Shown: piece by piece, positions 44,938 to 53,543 of the stretch
Layout of the letters: every line of letters begins with the position of its first letter
How positions within the stretch are numbered: position 1 is the stretch's first letter
Assembly: GCF_000213175.1 (NCBI RefSeq)
Contig: NW_009799104.1
Location: forward strand, 202,716-266,715
Direction of reading: 5' to 3'
From: Neurospora tetrasperma FGSC 2508
Taxonomy: Eukaryota > Ascomycota > Sordariomycetes > Sordariales > Sordariaceae
Length of the DNA stretch: 64,000 bases
Notes under the pieces: model-generated
Seen by the model: only the letters and a program-made list of their open reading frames with translations
Databases searched by the model: none
Told to the model about the DNA's origin: nothing
Translations under genes and position numbers: made by a program

Positions 44938-47685
44938 TTACATCTCATCCTCAAAGAACTTGATAAGTGTCCTCACACCCGAGACACCCAGACCCATAAA
45001 GGGGTAGCAGATGTACACCAAGTCGTTCCTCGCGCCAAACTTCTCGCGGAACTCGGACTTGTTCACCAACTTCAATTGCTGGCAAATAGTCTTGTAGGTA
45101 TGGCTCAACATCTTGGCTCTCATTCCGTTGAGATGGCCGCCAGTGACCATCTCCGGCAAGGCGCCCGCGCCGAACGTCACGTTCCTGACACCGGACTTGG
45201 CCAGCATCTGGATCGCCGCCGAGATCAGGGCCTCGATGGTTCCGTTGGGAGAACCGGGGAAGTCTAAGGCGAACTTGATCTGATACCCGTTTGCGGGAGA
45301 AAGACGGGCGAGCACGCACATGGCGACAATCTCGCCGTTCTTGTCCTCGGCCCAAAGGTAGCGACGGTGCTCCATGTCGACCCACGGGCGGACTTCGGTG
45401 ATGTGCACCTGCTTCTTGCCCTTGCGGTTGTCCTTCCAGTCCTGGATGCGCTTGTCGCACTTTTCGCGGATGTGTTCGGGCACGGGCTCACCGATGGGCA
45501 CCTCGTGGATGGACACACCAGCTTCTTCGGCTTGACGCTCCTTCTTGGCCACCTTCTTGGCCGAGTCGACAGACACGCGCTCTTCGGCGACGCAAGAGAG
45601 CGAACGCCACCCGAGCTTGGAGCCGAGAATCTCCTCGACTTCGGGACCCACCAAGAGCCAGAGAGGACGGAGGTCCTTGGTGTGGCGCATATCTTGAAGG
45701 AAGGCGCGGATGACGAGCTGGTATTGGCGAGGGTCGCAGAGCGGGTTACCCATGACAAGGGCGTAACCGTTGTCCTCGGCGTAACCAATGGCAGCACCCG
45801 TCTGCTCATGGCGCCAGACGTGGTACCGCTCGTCGAGCCAGGAGGTGTTGGTGGCATCACCGTAGTTGACAATGAGTTTCTCGACGGGGGGGAGCTCAAG
45901 TCCAGTCGCGCCATGGTCGTAATCGTAGGCATACTTGATGGTGTCGGCTTCGGGGTGGGGGAGCTTGCCAACGAGTTCCTTGTGTTCGGGGAGGGACTTG
46001 GGGTCGCGAGGAATGAGAGAAGCGTTACGGATGTCGCCCAAGTTGAGGAGGAGGAACACGATACGCTCGAGGCCAATACCGCAGCCGGCATGGGGCAGGA
46101 CACCATACTCAAAGCCTTGAAGGTATTCCTGCATGCCAAGAGGCTCGATACCGGCCTTCTTCATGCGCTCCTCCAAAAGGTGAGGCCTGTGGATACGCTG
46201 ACCACCAGTGGTGATCTCCTGTCCACGAAGGAAGATGTCGAAGGAGTTGGTGAAGCGGTCATCCTCGGGATCAAGATGAGTGTAGAAAGGACGAACAGAG
46301 GACGGGAACTTGTCGATGATGTAGTAATCCGTCTTGTACTTTTCCTTGATGACCTGGCCCAACTGAATCTCGGCACGGGTGCTCAGATCCTCAGTCTCCA
46401 AAGCGGGTCTACCGTGATCGTCGGTCCAGCCGGAATCGTTGAGGAGCTTGATGGCATCCTTGAAGGGAATGATGGGGGTCTCTGGTAGCCAGACCAGATC
46501 TTCATGAGGAAAGCGGGTCTTGATGATCTCGATCTCCTTGCGGTACTTGCCGTAGATACCCTTGAAGATCTCCTTCATCAAGCCGTCGATAATGTGCATG
46601 GCCTCGTGGTAGTCCTGCTCGATGGCCATCTCCAGATCCATACCGGTGTACTCGGTCAAGTGACGATGGGTATTGCTGTCCTCAGCACGGAAGACGGGGC
46701 CAATTTCGAAGACACGGCCAAAGTCGGCCGAAATGCTCATCTGCTTGGCCAACTGGGGGCTTTGGGCGAGGAAGGCAGTCCTGCCAAAGTAGTTCACCTT
46801 GAAGACCTCAGCACCCGACTCGGTCGCAGCGGGCTGCAACTTGGGAGTGTGGATCTCCATGAAGCCCTTGTCTTCGAGGTATCGACGGAAGATGCTGCAA
46901 ATACCGGCATTGATGCGGAAGATGGACTGAGCGGTGGGTGTACGGAGGAAGGCAATGCGGTTAGAGACACGGACTCTGGTCGAGGCCAGGGACTCCAGCT
47001 GATGTGTCTCGCTGTCCACCTCGACATGGTCAATCGAGTGGACGTCGACAGGGAGATGCTCGTCAATAGGGACGACGAGGTGCATGGTGTCGATCAAAAC
47101 CTCGACATTGTGGATTGTGCACCCCTTGATCTCCTCAGGAGGTTGCTGTAGCTTTCCCTCGACGTGTACAAAACTCTCGGCCGTGATGTGCTCGGCCCAG
47201 CGAACAAAGTTCTCCGAGACGACGCCATCTCTGACGGATAGGACGCCCTGGACCGTCTCGATCTGGTCGCGGAAGACGACGAATGCGAGTTTGGAGCTAA
47301 GTGCGCGGACGTGGTGGACGCGGGCTCGGAAGCTAACGGTCTTGCCAATGTTCTGGTAGTCGTTAACGAGGACTTGAAGGGACTTTGCGGGAGCGAGGGC
47401 TTCCTCTTCTTGTGTTCCGTATCGTCGAGCGATCTCGGGGCCGTCGGCTTCGTGCCACCTCTTCTCTTCCTCGCTGCGTTTTTGAATCATCAATTTCTTT
47501 TCTTCCTCGAGTTGGTATTCCTTTGCGCGCTTCTCCTGGATCTTCTGGATGTTCTTCTTTGCGCGCTCGTCGTCGAGCTGGTCGATGTCGCCGATCTTGG
47601 GTTTGCTCATGTGGTTCTTGGCCGAGGAATGGCCGATGATGCGGTTGAGAGCCAGCAATGGCTTCTTGAGCTTGCCTGGCGACAT
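44938..47685 (-). CDS. erdS: ErdS: aspartyl-tRNA synthetase fused to DUF2156 tRNA transferase
   Basis: A single 915-residue exon. A charged helical N-terminus (about 35-80) precedes an OB-fold anticodon-binding domain (~110-205) and the class IIb AspRS core: motif 1 around FMEIHTPKLQPAATESGAEV (275-294), motif 2 FRAEDSNTHRHLTEY (R333, E335), motif 3 GCGIGLERIVFL (about 534-545). From ~600 to the end runs a DUF2156 GNAT-fold aminoacyl-tRNA transferase domain (LALDFPGSPNGT-type centre, GLGVSGVRTLIKFF end). Free-standing cytosolic AspRS stops near 560-600 residues, so the fusion is diagnostic of ErdS, known in filamentous fungi to charge tRNA-Asp and transfer Asp to the 3-beta-hydroxyl of ergosterol. 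A second AspRS for translation should exist elsewhere. Its promoter is shared with the divergent hydrolase. Confidence 0.93.
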   Translation of the reverse strand: MSPGKLKKPLLALNRIIGHSSAKNHMSKPKIGDIDQLDDERAKKNIQKIQEKRAKEYQLEEEKKLMIQKRSEEEKRWHEADGPEIARRYGTQEEEALAPAKSLQVLVNDYQNIGKTVSFRARVHHVRALSSKLAFVVFRDQIETVQGVLSVRDGVVSENFVRWAEHITAESFVHVEGKLQQPPEEIKGCTIHNVEVLIDTMHLVVPIDEHLPVDVHSIDHVEVDSETHQLESLASTRVRVSNRIAFLRTPTAQSIFRINAGICSIFRRYLEDKGFMEIHTPKLQPAATESGAEVFKVNYFGRTAFLAQSPQLAKQMSISADFGRVFEIGPVFRAEDSNTHRHLTEYTGMDLEMAIEQDYHEAMHIIDGLMKEIFKGIYGKYRKEIEIIKTRFPHEDLVWLPETPIIPFKDAIKLLNDSGWTDDHGRPALETEDLSTRAEIQLGQVIKEKYKTDYYIIDKFPSSVRPFYTHLDPEDDRFTNSFDIFLRGQEITTGGQRIHRPHLLEERMKKAGIEPLGMQEYLQGFEYGVLPHAGCGIGLERIVFLLLNLGDIRNASLIPRDPKSLPEHKELVGKLPHPEADTIKYAYDYDHGATGLELPPVEKLIVNYGDATNTSWLDERYHVWRHEQTGAAIGYAEDNGYALVMGNPLCDPRQYQLVIRAFLQDMRHTKDLRPLWLLVGPEVEEILGSKLGWRSLSCVAEERVSVDSAKKVAKKERQAEEAGVSIHEVPIGEPVPEHIREKCDKRIQDWKDNRKGKKQVHITEVRPWVDMEHRRYLWAEDKNGEIVAMCVLARLSPANGYQIKFALDFPGSPNGTIEALISAAIQMLAKSGVRNVTFGAGALPEMVTGGHLNGMRAKMLSHTYKTICQQLKLVNKSEFREKFGARNDLVYICYPFMGLGVSGVRTLIKFFEDEM

Positions 47686-49571
47686 GATGGCTGTGGATTT
47701 GGGTTTGAGAGTATCTTGTTGGGTATCTGTTTTGGTTTATTAATTGGTGATGTTGATTGCGGGAGACAATAAACGACTTGTGAAGCTTGTGGACTGTGTG
47801 GCAGCCCCAAGACAAAAGGCCGTGTGTGCAATTCGCAGATCTGATGGTGATGGAGAGAGAAAATGGGAGGGACAGCAAGGCAAAGTAGTTATAAGGGAGA
47901 CAACAATTAGTAGGAAAGAGAGGGTCACCAGAAAAAAAAACAAAAAAACAGAAAACAGGCGATGACGAATGTTCGGGAATTTGCTGGGGAACCTTGATTA
48001 CACCCCGGTCACTGTGTCGGTTGCCGGGCTTTGCTTGGTCAGAGACTGCTTGTGATTCAGGGCAGGGGGGGCAACAGCAGCCACTAAAGAACAGCCAGAC
48101 TTCGGACGCCGGCGGAATGGGAATGGGACGAGATGGACTCATGTTTGATTTTCAGTATTTGGGATGTTGTGCCTGGAAATCCTCCAAGTTTGATACTAAT
48201 TACGGTATGTGGGTGTAATTCTTGGCCTGGACATTCCGAATTTCCGATGGTATCAGAGTTGTACACTACTCAGTTGTATCGGATCGTGATCATCACCAAG
48301 GACAGGCATATGATGGCTGTCAAAGTCCATCATCCGCTCCTCCCTCTACTTCTACCGTACGTACTTGGGGGCATATCATGGATACTTCACTAGTGAGAGG
48401 AAACACCCTCAATAATCCAATGCGTTGATCCAGTCCATCAATCACTGCCAGCTGAATATGACGGAGAGTCTAGACTGGTGCTGTCATTCCAATGTTTCAT
48501 ACACTGCAACCGTGATTTGTTACAGACAAGTGCCCTCTTCCTGGAGCCATGTCATGAATGCACTTGCTCTGTCAGCGAATGTCCGCTCGTTGTTGGTGAC
48601 TGCCCCCCCCCCCCCCCCGGCTGTCACAAATTCAAAACTAAAAAGGCCGGAAATCGATCGATGGTCCAGGCCACCACCCAGCGTGGAAAGAGCAAACGAC
48701 GTCATGGGGTGTATGACGTCACCGTTTATGCAGCGCCAAGAACTCGTCAGCGGCCAATGTCGGCGGAAAGAGGACAACTGACTTCAGTTTAAACATGAAA
48801 CGAGACAAAACATTTAGTGATTCAGAGCAGAGGCTAATGGTAAGTGTCTCACTGTGAAAAGATGGATAAATATATTTTGACTATGGTGTCCTTCTTAGGG
48901 TGTTCAAGTTGATGAATGTCGCTCTTTTCCTTCACATCGGTCGATCTTCTGTGGAGTTCTACAGTAGTGTATTTTTCCTCATGGCTTTCGCGGCAGGCAC
49001 CTTGGACGAAGGTTATTCGATAAGCCCTTATCAGTCGGGTATTTTCGCAACCTAAGCCAAGAGTGTGCCTGGCCTAGCCTTGGCCTGAGGGAAAATGAAC
49101 CAATCACAAGTCAGGCCACTCGATGCCGATGACATCAATTCCCCTCCTCTCCCCTCCCCTTCCTCTCAACCTCAGGGCAGCTCTTTGTCCCTTTTTTGGT
49201 CCCCTGGAGCCTGAAGTACAATGGCGCACAGCCGTGATAGTTCCAGTCCGTGTCCTGTTCCTGTTCCTGTTCCTGGACTGCGTCGGTTGAATGGAGCACA
49301 ACAATGACGGATTTTTGTTGTGGCACTCATGGAGGTAATTCGACACACGAAGATCGACAAACATTACATAAATCGCTGAATTATCATTTTGTCCACATCC
49401 CACCTTTGGTGCGACCTGTCCCATACTCCCATTGACACGACATAACTACCAAACTACCTTACTCCGGTACCCATTACATACCTCTACTGTAACTCTTTGC
49501 TGACTCTTTGGTCGCAATCTCCTTGTTTACTCTCTATAGTTTGCCCCCTAATAGATCGAATCGTCAACACC
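47686..49571. other. divergent promoter region between erdS and the alpha/beta hydrolase
   Basis: 1.9 kb with no supported coding gene. CT/TA-rich leader DNA lies next to both starts. An uninterrupted run of about 17 C occurs at 48,602-48,618. CTGTTCCTGTTC tandem words are at 49,254-49,275. Open frames of 60-118 codons overlap in several frames without domains. Confidence 0.55.
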
Positions 49572-50687
49572 ATGACAGGCAAAATTCCCACCGTCGAAGG
49601 GATCCCCGTCCTGCCGTTAAGCCACAAAGACGATGGAAGCTGGGTGAGACCCGAAACCGCCAACGATGCCATCAACCCGGCCCCATCGAGATGGTATCTC
49701 AAGGCACAGGCTTCTGCCCTGCGATCCGGTCTATACATCGGCATGACCCTCCACTACATGGCTAGCCCTCGACCACCAAACCCCAATTTCACGCTTACGA
49801 TCCCCTCGCTTCTATCCAAACACAAGGGTACTTTTACCCTCCAGTTCTACACCCCAAAGGGCTACGAAGATGCCGCCAAACACGGCAAGCGATATCCCGC
49901 AGTCGTCAACTTCCACGGCGGTGGCTTCACAATCGGCAACGGTACCGACGATGCCCGATTTGCTCGCTACGTCCTCGAGACCTGCGACGCCGTCTTCGTC
50001 TCGGTCGACTATCGCCTTGCCCCCGAGTACCCATTCCCGACCGCCGTCGATGACGCTGCCGATGCGCTCTTCTACCTTATTCGCCAATCCGCCGACCTAC
50101 ACATTGATCCCATGAAGCTCGCGACATCCGGTTTCTCAGCCGGCGGCAACATCGCAATTACTGCCACGCTGCGCTTCAACGAGCACTTGAAGGAATTGGC
50201 CGACCCCGATAACAAGGCTCCGCCAGTCCCCGAACACAAGATCCGCGCCATCGCGACTTGGTACCCCGTTACCGACTATAGCATATCGCGCGCCGAGAAG
50301 CGCGCCACCTGCGTCAAGCCCGAGAGCACGCTGCCTCCTGCCATGACGAACCTGTTCGACGGGTCTTACCTCTACCCTGGTGATATAAAGATGGCGCATC
50401 CCTGGCTATCGCCCGCCCGAGCCAGCGATGACGAACTGAGGGAAGCCATACCGCAAAACGTGCTCGTGTACACGTGCGAGTGGGACATGTTGCAGAAGGA
50501 GGGAGAGGCCTTCGCTAAGCGGTTGGCGGCCGAGCCTCTGAATAAGACGGTCCATCACAGGATGATTCCCGGGGTTGCCCATGGTTGGGACAAGAGTCCA
50601 GATCCGTTGAAGCCGGCGATACATACGCAGGAGGTGTATACAGACTGTTGCCGGAAGTTGTTGGCGATATTTAATGCAGTCGATTGA
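49572..50687 (+). CDS. alpha/beta hydrolase, hormone-sensitive-lipase family; candidate ErdH
   Basis: ATG 49,572 (AACACCATGAC) gives 371 residues in one exon; the frame is open a little further upstream but only from a TTG. The oxyanion-hole motif HGGGF is at 115-119, the nucleophile elbow GFSAGG has Ser189, and the likely acid and base are D305 (TCEWD) and H337 (GVAHGWD). This is the HSL/bacterial-HSL (alpha/beta hydrolase 3) group, acting on ester bonds of small or lipid substrates. It has no signal peptide, but a hydrophobic patch near 50-62 may contact membranes. It is divergent from erdS. Fungi are known to possess a dedicated hydrolase (ErdH) that removes Asp from ergosteryl-aspartate, so location makes this a candidate; sequence alone does not prove it. 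Confidence 0.85.
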   Translation: MTGKIPTVEGIPVLPLSHKDDGSWVRPETANDAINPAPSRWYLKAQASALRSGLYIGMTLHYMASPRPPNPNFTLTIPSLLSKHKGTFTLQFYTPKGYEDAAKHGKRYPAVVNFHGGGFTIGNGTDDARFARYVLETCDAVFVSVDYRLAPEYPFPTAVDDAADALFYLIRQSADLHIDPMKLATSGFSAGGNIAITATLRFNEHLKELADPDNKAPPVPEHKIRAIATWYPVTDYSISRAEKRATCVKPESTLPPAMTNLFDGSYLYPGDIKMAHPWLSPARASDDELREAIPQNVLVYTCEWDMLQKEGEAFAKRLAAEPLNKTVHHRMIPGVAHGWDKSPDPLKPAIHTQEVYTDCCRKLLAIFNAVD

Positions 50688-51297
50688 CTCATACCCCGGA
50701 GAAGTTACTGGCAGGCTTCTTTGGAAAGGGAAAAGCTGGTCGTTGACTGAAGGTTGCAAATGAGGAACATACGAGTTCGAATGAACATACCTTAATGCAA
50801 GTAACCTCTCCTCAAACTCATGATTACTTTTATCATCCAATATGACAAATGATACAAATGATAATGGCCTCGAACTTGCCCATGATCACAACCTATCGAT
50901 GTATGTACTTCCCCATAGGCTGCTTAACAATCATCAAAACAAAAGAAAGCTGACATTGACGATAGGCAGACACCGATCGTTCTTGGCATCATGCGTTGGA
51001 GTGCGAAAAGCGTAACAGAAACGGCGACACGACGCAGTAGTGCTTACCAATTCGGCGTTAACGATATATCACGACATGGTAGATTACCAATTCGGCGACT
51101 CGTACTACTCTAACTCCGTGAAGTATTAAACACCTCACGTACAAATCGAACATCTTCAAGATGTACATAAGCCCATCTTCATTTCCTCAGACATTCATAC
51201 ACCATCCATACATCACCAGCAACCCCAATCGTCCATCCATTACCTATTAAACCACACCTTCAGCATCATTGACTACCCCATTCCAAACACAATCATC
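50688..51297. other. intergenic
   Basis: 610 bp between two plus-strand genes. ATTCGGCG words recur around 51,050-51,095 (ACCAATTCGGCG twice, 39 bp apart). An A/C-rich leader precedes the next ATG. Nothing else is supported. Confidence 0.6.
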
Positions 51298-52568
51298 ATG
51301 GCCCCAATCCGCGTCGCCCTCATCGGCCTCAGTTCATCTTCCCCCTCCTGGCTCTCCCTCGCCCACCTCTCCTACCTCTTGTCCGCCAGAGGCCAACAGA
51401 AATTCCAAATCGTCGCTCTCCAAAACTCCTCCCTCTCCGCCGCCGAAGCAGCCATCAAGAAATACAACTTTGATCCCACCGTCGTCAAAGCGTATGGCAG
51501 TCCTGAGGACTTGGCCAAGGATGAGAATGTAGACCTGGTGGTCTCGGGCACGCGGGTTGATGTTCATTATGGGAATTTGAAGAGGTTGTTGGAGGGGTGG
51601 AAGGCTACTGGGAAGACTGCTGGAAAGGGAGTGTACAGCGAGTGGCCGTTGGCAAGCAATTTGCAGCAGGTGGAGGAGTTGGTTGCCCTAGCTAAGGAGA
51701 CGGGCATAAAGACGGCGGTGGGCACGCAGGGGTGGGCTAGTCCGGTGGTTAAGAAGATAGGGGAGGTGTTGAAGAGTGGAAGGGTTGGAAAGGTTTTGAG
51801 TTCGGAGGTGAGACTGAGTGGTGTCACGGCGGAGAGGGAGGTGATGCAAGAGAAGACAGAGTATTTCACTAGGAGGGAGGTGGGTGGGAATATGTGGAGT
51901 ATTGGTGGTGGGCATCGTGAGTCTCTTTTTCTTTTTCTTTTTCCCTTTTTACCAGAATTGTTGAACAGAGATAGGAAGGAGACTAACAAGAAGCAGTGAT
52001 CGACCTTCTACAAAGTGCCCTCGGGGAACTAACCAACGTCAAATCCCACTTCCACATCCAACGCCCCCTCGTGCCCCTCAAGGACAGCACAACAGGCACC
52101 ATCACCCGCACCGTCACCTCCAACACGCCCGACCTGCTCTACGTCGTCGGCTCCCTTCCTGCTTCCGACACTGTCCAGCAGAACGCATCACTACACCTCC
52201 GCATGCGCCGCGGCCCGCCCTTCCCCGGTGAACCAGCCTTCGTGTGGACTCTTACGGGAGAAAAGGGCGAGATCAGAGTGAGCAGCAAGGAATCGGTAGC
52301 CATCATTTTGGGCGCGGGGGAAGTGAAAATTGAGATTCATGATTATCAGACGGATAAAGTGGAGGAGGTAGAGTGGAAGTGGGAGGAGTGGCAGGAGGAG
52401 TTGCCGGCGCCCGCGAGGAATGTGGGGAGTGTATATGAGGGGGTTTGGGAGGCTTGGAACGAGGGGATCTCTAAAGAGGAGGGAAGGGAGAAGAGGTATA
52501 ATGATTGGGAGGTTGCTGGACGGAGGCATGAGTTGCTTGAGAGGTTGTTGGTTGATAATGGGTTTTGA
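51298..52568 (+). CDS. Gfo/Idh/MocA oxidoreductase-like protein, Gal80 type
   Basis: Exons 51,298-51,916 and 51,997-52,568 with an 80-bp intron (GTGAGT, branch ACTAAC, GCAG) give 396 residues. The N-terminal Rossmann domain begins APIRVALIGLSSSSPSW; the glycine-rich turn is replaced by a Ser-rich one. AYGSPEDLAKDENVDLVV and VYSEWPLASN follow (the usual E-K-P is E-W-P, as in Gal80-like proteins). The C-terminal alpha/beta domain starts at GGGHLIDLLQSALGEL. Gal80 proteins bind NADP but act as regulators; close fungal relatives are unstudied dehydrogenase-like proteins. The WP instead of KP suggests loss of catalytic Lys, favouring a regulatory or non-enzymatic role. Confidence 0.85.
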
Positions 52569-53543
52569 GGGGCAATGAAGACCAAGATGAACTAGAGTTA
52601 CAAGGGGAGTTTCAGAATCTAAGGGCGGTTTTTCTTGCTACCATCTTTTTCTGCTCGTTCGGGAGATTGACTCCCTGCTATCAGGTTTATGATTCGGAGA
52701 TGGTGTCGCAGGGGTAGTGCTTACAACAATCAGATTTAAAGTCAGTTCTCCCGCAAGAGTTGACAGATAACTCATCTATAGAGAACAAGCACCATTCCAC
52801 CCCAATTTGTCAATACAGAACTTCGTTCCAGGACTCGAAAAGATGCTCGAATTCGTGATCGCGATGCAATGCTTGAAGTAGTACCCGTAATCATGTTTCG
52901 ATGATCCTGACACCTTCTTCATCGACTTGCTATGCCAGTGGTCGGCTCGCCAGAGGTCGAAAGAAATGCTCTTAGGGTGCAAGACCCAATCAGCTTCGCT
53001 TCACTTGTCGTGTTCACATCACCTCTCATCATGGTCATCACTCGAGCTATCACCGTCTGGGGGCATCACAAACAAAAAATGCAGGACTCGCCCTCTCCAA
53101 GATATCCCACAGCCACCTGAACCCCAGGGAACTCCAGTCATCGAACACCCCAGTCGAACAAATTGCATAATATGTAAAAATGCTTGCTCAAATCCGAATG
53201 GAGCTGCACCCCAGCTCCCAACGAGTGTTCGCGTTCTGCCAACATACCACCGTCATTCTCCGTCACTCCCCTTATCCATCCTCCCTTTTGGTGGGTGGAT
53301 ACCGTGGTTGAGCTGCTTCACGTAAGCAGCCAATAGCAGCTGTTACTGCCATTGGGTCGTGCACGAACCACATAGAGGAAACGCACAGACCCGACACCCA
53401 AGAAGGCTGCCAACGCCAAGGCACGTGACCTCAGATTGTGATTAGGGAATCGTTCTCGCTTGAATCTCCACCATCACATCATTCAGGTCACCAGGTCAAT
53501 CCCATCGCATCAATCGCCTCGACACCGTCAATCGCTCTCGGAT
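52569..53543. other. intergenic
   Basis: Short frames at 52,927-53,325 have no ATG or domain support. A C/T/A-rich leader (53,455-53,543) precedes the next gene. No repeats or RNA genes seen. Confidence 0.55.

Noticed and set aside
45367-46488. 373-codon plus-strand frame opposite erdS
   Set aside because: Fully antisense to the AspRS core, composition typical of a shadow frame (Val/Gly/Asp/Leu), no recognisable motif.
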